A DNA stretch of 64,000 bases from Ravibacter sp964562455 (lineage in GTDB: Bacteria; Bacteroidota; Bacteroidia; Cytophagales; Spirosomataceae). The stretch is from positions 1 to 64,000 of the forward strand of contig CAZLTN010000013.1 of the NCBI GenBank assembly GCA_964562455.1, in the 5' to 3' direction. Under the pieces are notes generated by a model, which ran no database searches, was not told where the DNA came from, and saw only the letters and a list, made by a program, of their open reading frames with translations. Both the position numbers and the translations under genes were made by a program. Of this stretch, positions 50,800 to 59,890 are shown one piece after another (the stretch's first letter is position 1; the number at the start of each line of letters is the position of its first letter).

Positions 50800-52179
50800 C
50801 TAAATCTGCTCAAAATACCTTTTCAAATCCCAGTCATTCACCGCCATATCATACGCCCTCTGCTCCGATTTAAAAAAGTGAAGGTAGTGTTCCTGTACGT
50901 CAGCGCCGAAAGTTTCCCTGGCAAATGAACTGCTTTCAAACCGTGCTATAGCTTCAGCCAGCGTATACGGTACCCGCGGCAGGTTCCCGGCCATGTAGAT
51001 ATCGCCTACGAAGCATTCCGGCGGCTCGATCTTATTCTTAATTCCATCGAGGCCTGACGCAAGAGATGCAGCCAGTGCGAGGTAAGGGTTGCAGTCAGCT
51101 CCCGGAATGCGGCATTCGATTCTCAGGCTTGAGCCTTTACCTACTACCCTGAACCCGGCAGTCCGGTTGTCGAAGCTCCATGCAAGCCTTGTAGGAGCCC
51201 AGGAGCCGTCAACAAATCGTTTGTAGGAATTGACGGTAGGTGCATAAAACGGCATTACGTCGTACACGTGCGCTATCCATCCGCCCAGGAACCATTTGAA
51301 CAAATCGGATGTGCCTTTCACAGGCCCTAGCTGCCCGTCACCAGCGAAGGCATTTTTCCCGTCTTTCCATAAGCTGAGATGAATATGGCTGCTCGATCCG
51401 GCCCTGTCGGAAGCAAATTTGGCCATAAAAGTGAGCGACAGACCCAGGCTGTCTGCAACTTCTTTAAGGCACTGTTTGAATAACACATGATTATCGGCAG
51501 AGGTTAGAAGGTCGGCGTAACGGACGTTGATTTCATGCTGCCCCAGGCCCCACTCGCCTTTGGAAGTTTCGACCGGTATGCCCGATTGCCGTAGGTGACG
51601 CCTTACTTTTCCTGTAAAATGCTCGGTGCGTGTGCCTTGCAGGATATGATAATCTTCCAGGTAGTAGCCCGCTGATTTCAGGTTCCTGTAACCCGATTCA
51701 TGCGCTTCCCTGTATGGAGTGTTGAAAAGATAATATTCCAGCTCGGTAGCGGCAAACACTTCAAATCCTGATCGCGCGGCAGTCTCCAGTTGCTTTTTTA
51801 AGATGCTTCTCGGCGCTACGTCTACAGGCCCGTGCGATTTATCATCGGTCAGGTCGCATAGTACAATAGCAGTCTTGTCAAGCCAGTCGGCTTTCCTGAT
51901 GGATGAAAGATCAGGAACTATATGGAAATCACCATATCCGAGCTCCCAGTTCGCATATTTATATCCGGGCACCGGCTCCATTTCAATGTCGGTAGTAAGC
52001 AGGTAGTCACACCCGTGAGAGCCGTTGCGGATCGCTTCTTCAAGAAAGTATGCTGCATCGAGGCGCTTCCCGAGAAGCCTGCCGTAATGATCGGTAAAGG
52101 CCAGGATTACCGTTTCTATTTCTCCGTTCTGGATGAGTTTTGTAATTTCTGAAGGGTTTAAAATGCCTGGTTGGTTCAT
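50800..52179 (-). CDS. Glutamine synthetase-family ligase (gamma-glutamyl-amine type)
   Basis: A 459-residue ATP-dependent gamma-glutamyl ligase. The beta-Grasp part contains FTDHYGRLLGKRLDAAYF and the catalytic part has ATELEYYLF, GLGQHEINVRYADLL, HIHLSLWKDGKN, APTVNSYKRFV and SSLRIECRIPGADCNPYLAL. Subgroup features (short N terminus; HGCDYLLTTDIEMEPVPGY) resemble GlnA-like enzymes that use amines such as putrescine rather than ammonia; the housekeeping role is less likely. It forms an operon with the Crp/Fnr regulator downstream. Confidence 0.87.
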   Translation of the reverse strand: MNQPGILNPSEITKLIQNGEIETVILAFTDHYGRLLGKRLDAAYFLEEAIRNGSHGCDYLLTTDIEMEPVPGYKYANWELGYGDFHIVPDLSSIRKADWLDKTAIVLCDLTDDKSHGPVDVAPRSILKKQLETAARSGFEVFAATELEYYLFNTPYREAHESGYRNLKSAGYYLEDYHILQGTRTEHFTGKVRRHLRQSGIPVETSKGEWGLGQHEINVRYADLLTSADNHVLFKQCLKEVADSLGLSLTFMAKFASDRAGSSSHIHLSLWKDGKNAFAGDGQLGPVKGTSDLFKWFLGGWIAHVYDVMPFYAPTVNSYKRFVDGSWAPTRLAWSFDNRTAGFRVVGKGSSLRIECRIPGADCNPYLALAASLASGLDGIKNKIEPPECFVGDIYMAGNLPRVPYTLAEAIARFESSSFARETFGADVQEHYLHFFKSEQRAYDMAVNDWDLKRYFEQI

Positions 52180-52231
52180 GTTTATTAGTCTCGTTTGGTG
52201 TAGTTCATAATTCTTACCTCATAATTCATAA

Positions 52232-52858
52232 TTATTTCGGCCGTTCCATATGAGCTTTCAGAGGGAATTTGATCAAAACTGCTTTGCCGGAAGTTTTGGA
52301 AAGGATGGGTGTCAGCACTTTAAGGGCATTTTCCCGGGCCTGGTCGAGTATACCGGTTTCCAGTGCCGACTCTTTTATTTTTTCTTCGGCCTGCCGGTAG
52401 GCCTGCTCTATGAGCCTGCTTTCATCCATAAAGGCGTATTCGGTATTGTATACTTTCGAGCGGTTGTGGTCGATCTTGAAAACGCAGAGTTCGGGTTCCG
52501 GCAAATGGACAATAAGCGTATCGCCGGCGGTCTGGATGTCGGTCTGGTGCAGGAGGGTAAGATCGATACAGCCGATAGCCTCCCCCTGGACGATCAGTAC
52601 GGCCCTGGGGTTAGGAAGCCACTGGCGGGTAATTTCCTGCTCGACCACGTCCTTAAAGCTATATTTAACCAGCTCCAGTTTCCCCATCGAGGTGATCTCT
52701 TCAAGCACTACAGAGTGCGTGGAAATCTCTTTCCCTGCAGTCTCGGCAAACCACCCGGTAAACCAGTTGCCGTATTTCGCACCGCGCCACACTGTCACAA
52801 CACCGATAATGAAAAAAGTCAGGAGCAATATCTGGAAAATGAATCTGAATATGCGCAC
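52232..52858 (-). CDS. DUF4230-domain membrane-anchored protein
   Basis: 208 residues. It starts at a GTG (52858), the only start that keeps the N-terminal anchor (IFRFIFQILLLTFFIIGVVT). The DUF4230 domain follows: STHSVVLEEITSMGKLELVK, VLIVQGEAIGCIDLTLL, and DTLIVHLPEPELCVFKIDHN. A C-terminal helix (QAEEKIKESALETGILDQAR) precedes LIKFPL. DUF4230 proteins are widely distributed and of unknown function. Single gene, flanked downstream of its promoter by the MITE-like repeat. Confidence 0.85.
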   Translation of the reverse strand: MRIFRFIFQILLLTFFIIGVVTVWRGAKYGNWFTGWFAETAGKEISTHSVVLEEITSMGKLELVKYSFKDVVEQEITRQWLPNPRAVLIVQGEAIGCIDLTLLHQTDIQTAGDTLIVHLPEPELCVFKIDHNRSKVYNTEYAFMDESRLIEQAYRQAEEKIKESALETGILDQARENALKVLTPILSKTSGKAVLIKFPLKAHMERPK

Positions 52859-52865
52859 AGAGTAA

Positions 52866-53098
52866 ATTAGATGATGTGATGATTAGATGATGTGACGATT
52901 AGTCCCGATATTTATCTGAAGTTACAATTTGCTAAATAATTACTACATTAACTAATTATCAGGACTACTCATAACTCTCATTATTTATTCCTATGTGGCT
53001 ATTCACCAGTCGTGCATAAGATCATCACTCCCGATGGCCCCGATCGCTATCTGGGAAACTAATCATCACATCATCTAATCGTCTAATCATCACATCGA
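52866..53098. repeat. MITE-like element with 21-bp perfect terminal inverted repeats
   Basis: The 21 bp at 52866-52886 (beginning ATTAGATGATGTGATG) are the exact reverse complement of 53059-53079. Both ends continue with a partial second copy of the 16-bp unit (52882-52902; 53075-53098). The interior is AT-rich with CCCGAT-type motifs and no gene. The same family occurs at 33199-33355, and one end at 57635. Size and structure suggest a non-autonomous element or large hairpin repeat. Confidence 0.75.
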
Positions 53099-53103
53099 TC
53101 TAT

Positions 53104-56055
53104 ATGAAGTTTTTTATTCCTCTGTCAGTTTTCTTCCTATCTGCAGTGCATGTGTCAGTAGCCCAAAGGCCGGTTTTCCCGGAGGCAAACCCCCGGTGGG
53201 TGGATTCGGTTTTCACAACTTTGTCGGGTGACGAGAGAATAGCACAATTATTGATGGTGGCAGTGACTTCAGATGTGAAGCGTTCGCTGATAGACAATGA
53301 TAAGGCAAGTCCCGAGGCGGTAGCAAAGCTTGTAAGAGATCATAGGATAGGAGGGGTAGTTTTTTTCCAGGGCGGACCGGTCCCGCAGGCTACGCTTACC
53401 AACCGGCTCCAGGCGTCCTCGAAGGTGCCTTTGCTGGTAGCGATGGATGCGGAATTCGGACTGGCAATGAGGATCGACAGTACAGTCAGGTACCCCTATA
53501 TGATGACATTGGGCGCCATAGAAGGCAGCAATGAGCTGATTTACAGAATGGGAAAAGAAGTAGCGCAGCAGGCGCGGAGACTTGGCGTACATATCAATTT
53601 TGCGCCTGTGGCCGATATAAATAATAATCCCTCCAATCCCGTTATCAATTTCCGCTCTTTCGGAGAAAACAAGTACAAAGTAGCCGAAAAGGCCGTGGCC
53701 TACATGAAAGGAATGCAGGACCACGGCCTGCTTACTACTGCTAAACATTTTCCGGGTCATGGCGATACGGGTACGGATTCGCACCACGACCTGCCTGTTA
53801 TCAACCACAGCCGGGCCAGGCTGGAGTCCACCGAACTGTATCCTTTCCGGGAGCTCATTAAAAACGGGCTGAGCGGTATAATGGTTGCCCATCTGAGTAT
53901 CCCGGCCCTGGACAATACACCGAATCTGCCGTCTACGTTATCTAAACCTATAGTGACGGATCTGCTGCGCCGTGAAATGGGGTTCGAAGGACTCATATAT
54001 TCCGACGCCATGAATATGAAGGGCGTGACCAAGTACTTTTCTGATGGTGTGGCTGATGCAAAGGGCCTGGTAGCGGGGATGGATATCCTGGAGTTTACCG
54101 AGGATGTACCTAAAGCGATAGCGCAGATCAAAGCGGCCATCGCGAACGGAGAAATCAGTCAGGAGGAAATCGACCGGCGGTGCAGACGGGTTTTGGCTGC
54201 CAAAGCCTGGGTAGGCCTGGATCGGTATAAGCCGGTGGAGATGAACAGATTGTTTGAAGACCTTAATCCCAAATCTGCCGAGCTGACCAATCGTTTACTG
54301 ACAGAGAAGGCGCTCACCGTTTTGAAAAACGACGGAGACCTGTTGCCTCTCCGGCGCCTGGATACCCTGAGAATCGCAGCGGTATCGATAGGAGCGGAAA
54401 GTGAAACCCGGTTTCAGAAGACAGCAGGCTTATATACAAAGACAGATTACTTCTCTTTACCCGACAAGGCCGGAGATGAACAGGTCGACAAACTGCTGAG
54501 CGCCCTGAAGCAATATGACCTGGTCCTGACCGGCCTGCACCTGAGCAGTATCCGGCCGGGTGCAGGTTACGGGGTGACCGACCAGGTAAAGAAAATGGTC
54601 AGCCGTATTACAGCTTCTCATAAGACAGTACTGGTGATACTTGGGAACCCTTATTCTATTGCCAGACTGGAAGGCGCCGATAACGCCGCCGCTATCGTCA
54701 TGGCATACCAGCTTACGCCTTTTACAGAGGACCTCTCCGCACAATTGATTTTCGGTGCGATCCCTGCCGGCGGCAGGCTACCGGTGACAGTTAATGAGAG
54801 ATACAAGTATAATGACGGGAAGGATACACCCGCAATCGGTCGCCTGAAGTATACGATTCCTGAAGAAATCGGGCTCGATTCGAAAAGGCTCCAAGCCAGG
54901 ATAGATTCGGTAGTGGCCCTTGCCTTACGTGAGAAAGCTACTCCCGGCGGCGTTATCCAGCTCGCTAAAGACGGGAAGGTGTTTTTCCATGAAGCATTTG
55001 GCAAGCATACTTATGAAGGAAGCCTGCCGGTTAAGGAAACGGACCTGTATGACCTGGCATCAGTTACCAAGATTACAGCGGCAACCACTTCGCTGATGGG
55101 ACTCTACGACAAAGGGCTGATCGATCTTGACAAGGGGCTGGGAGACTATTACAAGCTTTTCAGGAAGTCGGACAAGGCTGATATGAAGCTGCGCGATCTG
55201 CTGACACATAAAGCGGGGCTCAAGGCATTTATCGTTTTCTGGAAGGAAGCGCAGAATGAGGACGGTTCCTGGAAGAAGCGGACTTTCAGCGAAAAACCTT
55301 CCAGGGCCTACCCGATTGAAATTGTTCCGGAGAAGCTGTATCTCCACCGGAAATACCCGTTGAAAATGACGAAGGGGATACGTGATTCAAAGCTCAACGA
55401 CACCAAAGATTACGTATACAGCGATCTTTCTTTTACGTTGTATCCGTATATAGTAGAGAACCTTACCGGGCAGGACTTCGAATCTTACCTCAAGAACAAC
55501 TTTTATAAAAAGCTGGGCGCTTACTCCCTGACCTTCAATCCCCTGAAGTACTATAACCTGGATGAAGTTGTTCCGACAGAGGTCGATACGTTTTTCCGCC
55601 ATACGCTGGTGCATGGGAGGGTCCACGACGAGACAGCCGCTATGATGGGTGGAGTGAGCGGGCATGCGGGCCTTTACGGCAACGCCAACGATGTCATGAA
55701 GGTATGGCAGATGTATCTTCAGAAAGGATTCTTCGGAGGCCACCGGTTCCTTGGCGAAGAGACCGTAAAGGAATTCACGCGTTATCAGTATCCCGAAATA
55801 GGCAACCGGAGAGGGATCGGCTTCGACAAACCTACTTTCAAATATACCGGCAACGCCCCGCAATATGCCAGCCCGTCGAGCTACGGTCATACCGGGTTTA
55901 CTGGGATTATGACCTGGAACGATCCGGCGTGGGGGCTGAGCTATGTCTTTTTGTCAAACCGGGTGTACCCGAGCCGCAGCAGTTCCGCTCTCGGGAGGTT
56001 CAATATAAGAACCGGCATCATGGACGTCGTCTACGAAGAACTAATGAAACGGTAA
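53104..56055 (+). CDS. NagZ-like GH3 fused to a serine beta-lactamase-fold domain
   Basis: 983 residues with a signal peptide (IPLSVFFLSAVHVSVAQ). Residues about 35-390 are a GH3 domain of the NagZ group: KHFPGHGDTGTDSHHD (catalytic Asp-His dyad, His about 227) and the nucleophile in YSDAMNMKGV (about Asp301). A GH3 C-terminal-like domain follows (about 390-590). Residues about 600-983 are a class-C beta-lactamase/serine hydrolase fold, with S-V-T-K at about 653-656, YSDLSF, and HTGFTG for the KTG-like motif. NagZ removes GlcNAc from muropeptides; fusion to a penicillin-binding-type hydrolase suggests outside-cytoplasm peptidoglycan salvage. Both active sites look intact. Resistance function is not implied. 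Confidence 0.88.
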   Translation: MKFFIPLSVFFLSAVHVSVAQRPVFPEANPRWVDSVFTTLSGDERIAQLLMVAVTSDVKRSLIDNDKASPEAVAKLVRDHRIGGVVFFQGGPVPQATLTNRLQASSKVPLLVAMDAEFGLAMRIDSTVRYPYMMTLGAIEGSNELIYRMGKEVAQQARRLGVHINFAPVADINNNPSNPVINFRSFGENKYKVAEKAVAYMKGMQDHGLLTTAKHFPGHGDTGTDSHHDLPVINHSRARLESTELYPFRELIKNGLSGIMVAHLSIPALDNTPNLPSTLSKPIVTDLLRREMGFEGLIYSDAMNMKGVTKYFSDGVADAKGLVAGMDILEFTEDVPKAIAQIKAAIANGEISQEEIDRRCRRVLAAKAWVGLDRYKPVEMNRLFEDLNPKSAELTNRLLTEKALTVLKNDGDLLPLRRLDTLRIAAVSIGAESETRFQKTAGLYTKTDYFSLPDKAGDEQVDKLLSALKQYDLVLTGLHLSSIRPGAGYGVTDQVKKMVSRITASHKTVLVILGNPYSIARLEGADNAAAIVMAYQLTPFTEDLSAQLIFGAIPAGGRLPVTVNERYKYNDGKDTPAIGRLKYTIPEEIGLDSKRLQARIDSVVALALREKATPGGVIQLAKDGKVFFHEAFGKHTYEGSLPVKETDLYDLASVTKITAATTSLMGLYDKGLIDLDKGLGDYYKLFRKSDKADMKLRDLLTHKAGLKAFIVFWKEAQNEDGSWKKRTFSEKPSRAYPIEIVPEKLYLHRKYPLKMTKGIRDSKLNDTKDYVYSDLSFTLYPYIVENLTGQDFESYLKNNFYKKLGAYSLTFNPLKYYNLDEVVPTEVDTFFRHTLVHGRVHDETAAMMGGVSGHAGLYGNANDVMKVWQMYLQKGFFGGHRFLGEETVKEFTRYQYPEIGNRRGIGFDKPTFKYTGNAPQYASPSSYGHTGFTGIMTWNDPAWGLSYVFLSNRVYPSRSSSALGRFNIRTGIMDVVYEELMKR

Positions 56056-56063
56056 AGACTCAT

Positions 56064-56224
56064 GTAGAGACGCAATGCCTTGCGTCTCCGGCACACGGGG
56101 TTCAGACGAGATGTGTCGTGATGGGGTAAAGACGCAATGCCTTGCGTCTCCGGTACACGGGGTTCAGACGCGATGTGTCGTGTTTCTGGTGATGGGGTAA
56201 AGACGCAATGCCTTGCGTCTCTAC
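56064..56224. repeat. Three GACGCAATGCCTTGCGTC palindromes in tandem
   Basis: Copies at 56067-56088, 56130-56150 and 56200-56221, separated by related 45-50-bp spacers (GGGTTCAGACG, GATGTGTCGTG). The first begins TGTAGAGACGC and the last ends GCGTCTCTACA, so the whole block is itself bounded by inverted ends. The motif is a well-known interspersed hairpin repeat in some Bacteroidota and cyanobacteria. Its right end supplies the TAG stop of purN. Confidence 0.85.
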
Positions 56225-56790
56225 AGCGGATATAATATTTTTTCGATCACGGCCGGGTAATGCCTGTATTCCAGCTTATGGACTTTTGCTGCGACATCTT
56301 CCGCAGTGTCGGAAGGAGAAACAGGACATGAAGCCTGGAAAATGATCTCTCCTTCGTCGTAGTGCTCGTTCACAAAATGGATAGTGATACCGGTTTCCTT
56401 TTCGCCTGCCGCTACTACGGCTTCATGGACGAACTGCCCGTACATCCCCTTTCCTCCGAATTTCGGAAGCAGGGCAGGGTGGATATTGACCATCCGCCCT
56501 TCAAATGCCTTTACCAGGTCGTCGGGGATCAGCATCATAAACCCGGCGAGTACGACGAGGTCTACTTCCAGCTTCTTAAGGATATCGGTTATCTGGCCGG
56601 TCTTTCCGAAGCTGGTCCGGTCGAAAAGGAGCACGGGTATATGGAGCCGCCTGGCCCGTCCGATCACTCCGGCTTCAGGGTTGTTGGATGCGATCAGGCA
56701 GACGCGCGCTTTGTCGCTTTTCAGAAAATACTCTGCTATATTTTCAGCGTTTGTACCGGATCCGGAAGCCAGAATGGCAATTTTCTTCAT
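56221..56790 (-). CDS. purN: Phosphoribosylglycinamide formyltransferase
   Basis: A 189-residue cytoplasmic enzyme of purine synthesis: transfers formyl from 10-formyl-THF to GAR. Signature stretches are ILASGSGTNAENIAEYF (phosphate-binding Gly-rich loop), VNIHPALLPKFGGKGMYG (active-site Asn and His) and DEGEIIFQ (Asp). Normal length. Its TAG stop is formed by the edge of the triple palindrome block. Upstream (about 56811-56920) lies another REP pair; the gene is single. Confidence 0.95.
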   Translation of the reverse strand: MKKIAILASGSGTNAENIAEYFLKSDKARVCLIASNNPEAGVIGRARRLHIPVLLFDRTSFGKTGQITDILKKLEVDLVVLAGFMMLIPDDLVKAFEGRMVNIHPALLPKFGGKGMYGQFVHEAVVAAGEKETGITIHFVNEHYDEGEIIFQASCPVSPSDTAEDVAAKVHKLEYRHYPAVIEKILYPL

Positions 56791-56810
56791 TTTGATATGT
56801 TTAATATGTC

Positions 56811-56917
56811 CCCTTCGACTCCGCTCAGGGTACGCCTTTCGGCTCCGTTCAGGACCCTTCGACTACGCCCAAGGTCCCTGAGCGTAGTCGAAGGGCCAAG
56901 CGTAGTCGAAGGGCCTC
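56811..56917. repeat. Inverted REP pair (CCCTTCGACTCCGCTCAGGG family)
   Basis: CCCTTCGACTCCGCTCAGGG at 56811-56830 pairs with CCCTGAGCGTAGTCGAAGGG at 56876-56895 (one mismatch). Two further degenerate copies lie between, and another half follows at 56898-56914, ending at the stop codon of the next gene. The arms match those flanking the minisatellite at 39980-40236. Confidence 0.8.
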
Positions 56918-57617
56918 AATAAATCTTTGACAGTTCGCTTGTTCCCATAAGCTTTCCTTTCCGGTAAGTTTCGGTTTTAATATCCCAGAGGACACCGGGA
57001 GCGCGATAGGAAATACTTTCAATCTCCAGGCTGATGTTAGCGATGGTTTTTGTGGTCATTTTATTGGTGGCAGTAATTTTATAGGCATCGAACTCTCCGG
57101 CTCCTACTTTCACCTTTTCCTGCGCTGCAACCTTACGGTTGGTGATATTCATATCGAAGGTGATAGGAATACCCGACATATCGCCCGTACCTTTCAGGGA
57201 AGCGTCTTTCAGGCCCTCTCCGACCGATAGCCGGTTCGGATAGACGATGTCGTTACTGGTAAACTTCATATTGAACGACTCGAACGATTTCATCTGGTCT
57301 TCCATCACCAGGGAGCTGGCGTCGATAAAGGATTCGTTGCCGTTACATTTCATGGTGAATTTCTGGGTATACTCCGATTTTCCTTTGGTGGAAACGCTTT
57401 CAAGCACGATATCCACAACCGTAAAACCACCTTCCTGTGCCACTTTTGCAAATTTGTATTTAAGCGTGCCGCTGGGCTTGCCTTTTCCGTCGAAGTTTGC
57501 CATTTCAAAACCACCTCCTTCCTGGATCTTTACACCGAAGCAATCCTGAGCGGTGGCGGGAGCAGCGCCGTATAACACCCACAGGCAGGACAAGAGCAAT
57601 GAGAACAGTTTTTTCAT
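56916..57617 (-). CDS. Exported DUF3108-like (TapB-type) protein
   Basis: 233 residues with a signal peptide ending APATAQDC. The mature protein is all-beta: GTLKYKFAKVAQEGGFTVVD, GKSEYTQKFTMKCNG, VGEGLKDASLKGTGDMSGIP, VGAGEFDAYKITATNKMTTK. This matches the Bacteroidota family related to DUF3108, which occurs in many genomes without known role. Possibly binds a hydrophobic ligand in the periplasm. The stop codon abuts the REP pair. Confidence 0.75.
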   Translation of the reverse strand: MKKLFSLLLSCLWVLYGAAPATAQDCFGVKIQEGGGFEMANFDGKGKPSGTLKYKFAKVAQEGGFTVVDIVLESVSTKGKSEYTQKFTMKCNGNESFIDASSLVMEDQMKSFESFNMKFTSNDIVYPNRLSVGEGLKDASLKGTGDMSGIPITFDMNITNRKVAAQEKVKVGAGEFDAYKITATNKMTTKTIANISLEIESISYRAPGVLWDIKTETYRKGKLMGTSELSKIY

Positions 57618-57710
57618 ATCAATAAAGGTTAATTAAATGATGTGATGATCAGCCCCGGATACCTGACCGATAGCTGACCTCCGATATCGTCCGCAAAGTA
57701 ACAACATCTC

Positions 57711-58580
57711 TTAAATTAAAATCATAGTGAGTAAGCCAATGAGCATGATAAGTTTGCAAATGGTACTGACTGAGCCGAAATCTCTTCTCGTATGGGCTTT
57801 CCTGAGCCTGAACAGCAACCATGCAAGAGGCAGGGTCAGCAGCCCGAAGCTGATCTTAAGAACCGGGTTGTCCAGGTATTGGCTCCAGATTATTAAGACA
57901 AAGGCAAAGAGTACGATAAGCACATAAAGAACCTGCTTTGTTTTTCTGACCCCCAGCACTATAGGAAGTGTCCTGCAACCGTGAGCGGCATCTCCCCGCC
58001 GGTCTTCGATGTCCTTGACGATTTCCCTGATGAGCGATATGAAAAATGCAAAAACAGCATAAATAAAGACCAGTTTATGGTTGCGCGGGTACTCGACACT
58101 GAGGATCAGCAGTGACAATGCCGTGAGCAGCGATACGGCGACATTCCCGATAAGCAACTGACGTTTATATCTTTCCGAATAGAGCCAGAGCAGCGAAACC
58201 GAAAAAATATTTACCAGCGCTACCTTATAACTTACGACCAGCCCGCATAATACTCCGAGTACATTCAATAACTGGTGTGTGCCGATAGCCATGCGCCTTT
58301 TCAGGTATCGCCCTATGATCACCCTTTTGGGCTTGTTGACAATATCGATTTTGATATCGAAGTAGTCGTTGATGATATAGCCTGCTGCCGCTATAAACAG
58401 TGTGGAAAGTACGATCAGGTAGAAAAAAGGATCGGAAAGAATACGCTTCCATTCTTCTCTGGGCCCTATTAAAAATATCCTGGCAAAGACTTGGGTAATG
58501 GCAACAATCACAAGGTTTTGGATCCTTATCAGCCTTAAAAATCCTGAGAGAAAGTCTTTGGGGGTAGGCTTGTTGCGCAC
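57711..58580 (-). CDS. UbiA-family prenyltransferase
   Basis: A 289-residue inner-membrane protein with about nine helices and the two Asp-rich motifs that bind prenyl diphosphate through Mg: NDYFDIKIDIVNKP and DIEDRRGD. It starts at GTG 58580. The sequence is closest to the geranylgeranylglycerol-phosphate geranylgeranyltransferase-like branch found in Bacteroidota; a quinone or heme-A role is less likely. Divergent from bshA across 158 bp. The polyprenyl acceptor is not known. Confidence 0.85.
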   Translation of the reverse strand: MRNKPTPKDFLSGFLRLIRIQNLVIVAITQVFARIFLIGPREEWKRILSDPFFYLIVLSTLFIAAAGYIINDYFDIKIDIVNKPKRVIIGRYLKRRMAIGTHQLLNVLGVLCGLVVSYKVALVNIFSVSLLWLYSERYKRQLLIGNVAVSLLTALSLLILSVEYPRNHKLVFIYAVFAFFISLIREIVKDIEDRRGDAAHGCRTLPIVLGVRKTKQVLYVLIVLFAFVLIIWSQYLDNPVLKISFGLLTLPLAWLLFRLRKAHTRRDFGSVSTICKLIMLIGLLTMILI

Positions 58581-58738
58581 GGAAGCTGTATGGTTTAAAA
58601 TATTTCCCGGTAAGAAAAATTCATCTTTATGGAGTTAAAATAAATCATTTTGTGTTACTCCTTCAAAAGTAGGGAAAATCCCGGCAACTTTATCGTAAAA
58701 GCTACATACAACCTGCCGGGACGGCTATTATAGAAAAT

Positions 58739-59890
58739 ATGAAAATAGGAATTGTTTGTTATCCGACTTTTGGCGGAAGCGGAGTAGTTGCGACCGAGTT
58801 GGGAAAAGCGTTGGCCCAGGTGGGACATCAGGTGCATTTTATTACTTATTCCCAGCCTCCCCGGTTAGATTTTTTTAATGAAAACCTGTTTTATCACGAA
58901 GTCAATATCCCTGCCTATCCCCTCTTTCAATATCCCCCGTACGAGTCGGCATTGTCGAGCGAAATGGTGCATGTAGCGCGGTATGCAGGCCTTGATCTGC
59001 TGCATGTTCACTATGCCATTCCCCACGCATCTTCGGCCTACCTGGCCAAGCAGATCCTGGCTTCGCAGGGTATACACGTACCGGTTATCACTACGCTGCA
59101 CGGAACGGATATAACGCTTGTCGGGAAAGATGATTCCTATGCCCCGGTCGTGAGTTTCAGCATCAATCATTCCGATGGTGTGACGGCAGTATCCGAGTTC
59201 CTGAAGCAGGACACTTACAGGCATTTCGACGTGGTATCGGATATTGAGGTTATTCCTAACTTCATAGACCTCGAGCGCTTCAAAAAACAGAAGAAAGAGC
59301 ACTTCAAGCTGGCTATCTGCCCTAATGATGAGAAGCTCGTCGTACATACCTCCAATTTCAGGAAAGTAAAGCGGATAGACGATGTGCTGGAGATATTCTG
59401 CCGGCTCCGGAAGGAAGTGCCTTCGAAACTGCTGCTGGTGGGCGACGGCCCTGAAAGAGCTCGTATAGAGAAAAAGGCGCGTGAGTTGTGCCGCCCGGAG
59501 GACGTAAGATTCCTGGGTAAACTGGACGCCATCGAGGAGGTATTGTCGGTAGCCGATCTTTTCCTGATGCCTTCCGAATCGGAAAGCTTCGGCCTTGCGG
59601 CGCTTGAGGCGCTCGCCTGCGAGGTGCCGCTTATAACCAGTAACGCCGGAGGGCTGCCCGAACTGAACGTACAGGGGGTAACAGGATTTATGAGCAATGT
59701 CGGTGATGTAGACGATATGGCAAGGAACGCGGCTTTCATCCTGAAAGACGAAAACCTGAAAAGGTTCAAGGCCAACGCGCTGGCGAGGGCGAAAGAATTT
59801 GAGCTCGGCAAAATTCTACCGCTTTATGAGAATTATTACCGCAGCGTAGTGGAGGTGTCGAAGGGCTCAGTTATTCACCCAGGTTCCTGA
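58739..59890 (+). CDS. bshA: N-acetyl-alpha-D-glucosaminyl L-malate synthase
   Basis: A 383-residue GT4 glycosyltransferase, first step of bacillithiol synthesis (UDP-GlcNAc plus L-malate). It begins MKIGIVCYPTFGGSGVVATE and has LLHVHYAIPHASSAYLAKQI and VITTLHGTDITLVG; the donor-site motif is PSESESFGLAALEAL (E-x7-E). Length and start are as in characterised BshA. bshB and bshC are not in the window. The last 24 bp overlap the stop of the convergent ICMT-like gene. Confidence 0.93.
   Translation: MKIGIVCYPTFGGSGVVATELGKALAQVGHQVHFITYSQPPRLDFFNENLFYHEVNIPAYPLFQYPPYESALSSEMVHVARYAGLDLLHVHYAIPHASSAYLAKQILASQGIHVPVITTLHGTDITLVGKDDSYAPVVSFSINHSDGVTAVSEFLKQDTYRHFDVVSDIEVIPNFIDLERFKKQKKEHFKLAICPNDEKLVVHTSNFRKVKRIDDVLEIFCRLRKEVPSKLLLVGDGPERARIEKKARELCRPEDVRFLGKLDAIEEVLSVADLFLMPSESESFGLAALEALACEVPLITSNAGGLPELNVQGVTGFMSNVGDVDDMARNAAFILKDENLKRFKANALARAKEFELGKILPLYENYYRSVVEVSKGSVIHPGS

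Noticed and set aside
53104..56055. Antibiotic-resistance beta-lactamase
   Set aside because: The domain is the broad serine-hydrolase fold fused to GH3; nothing indicates drug hydrolysis.
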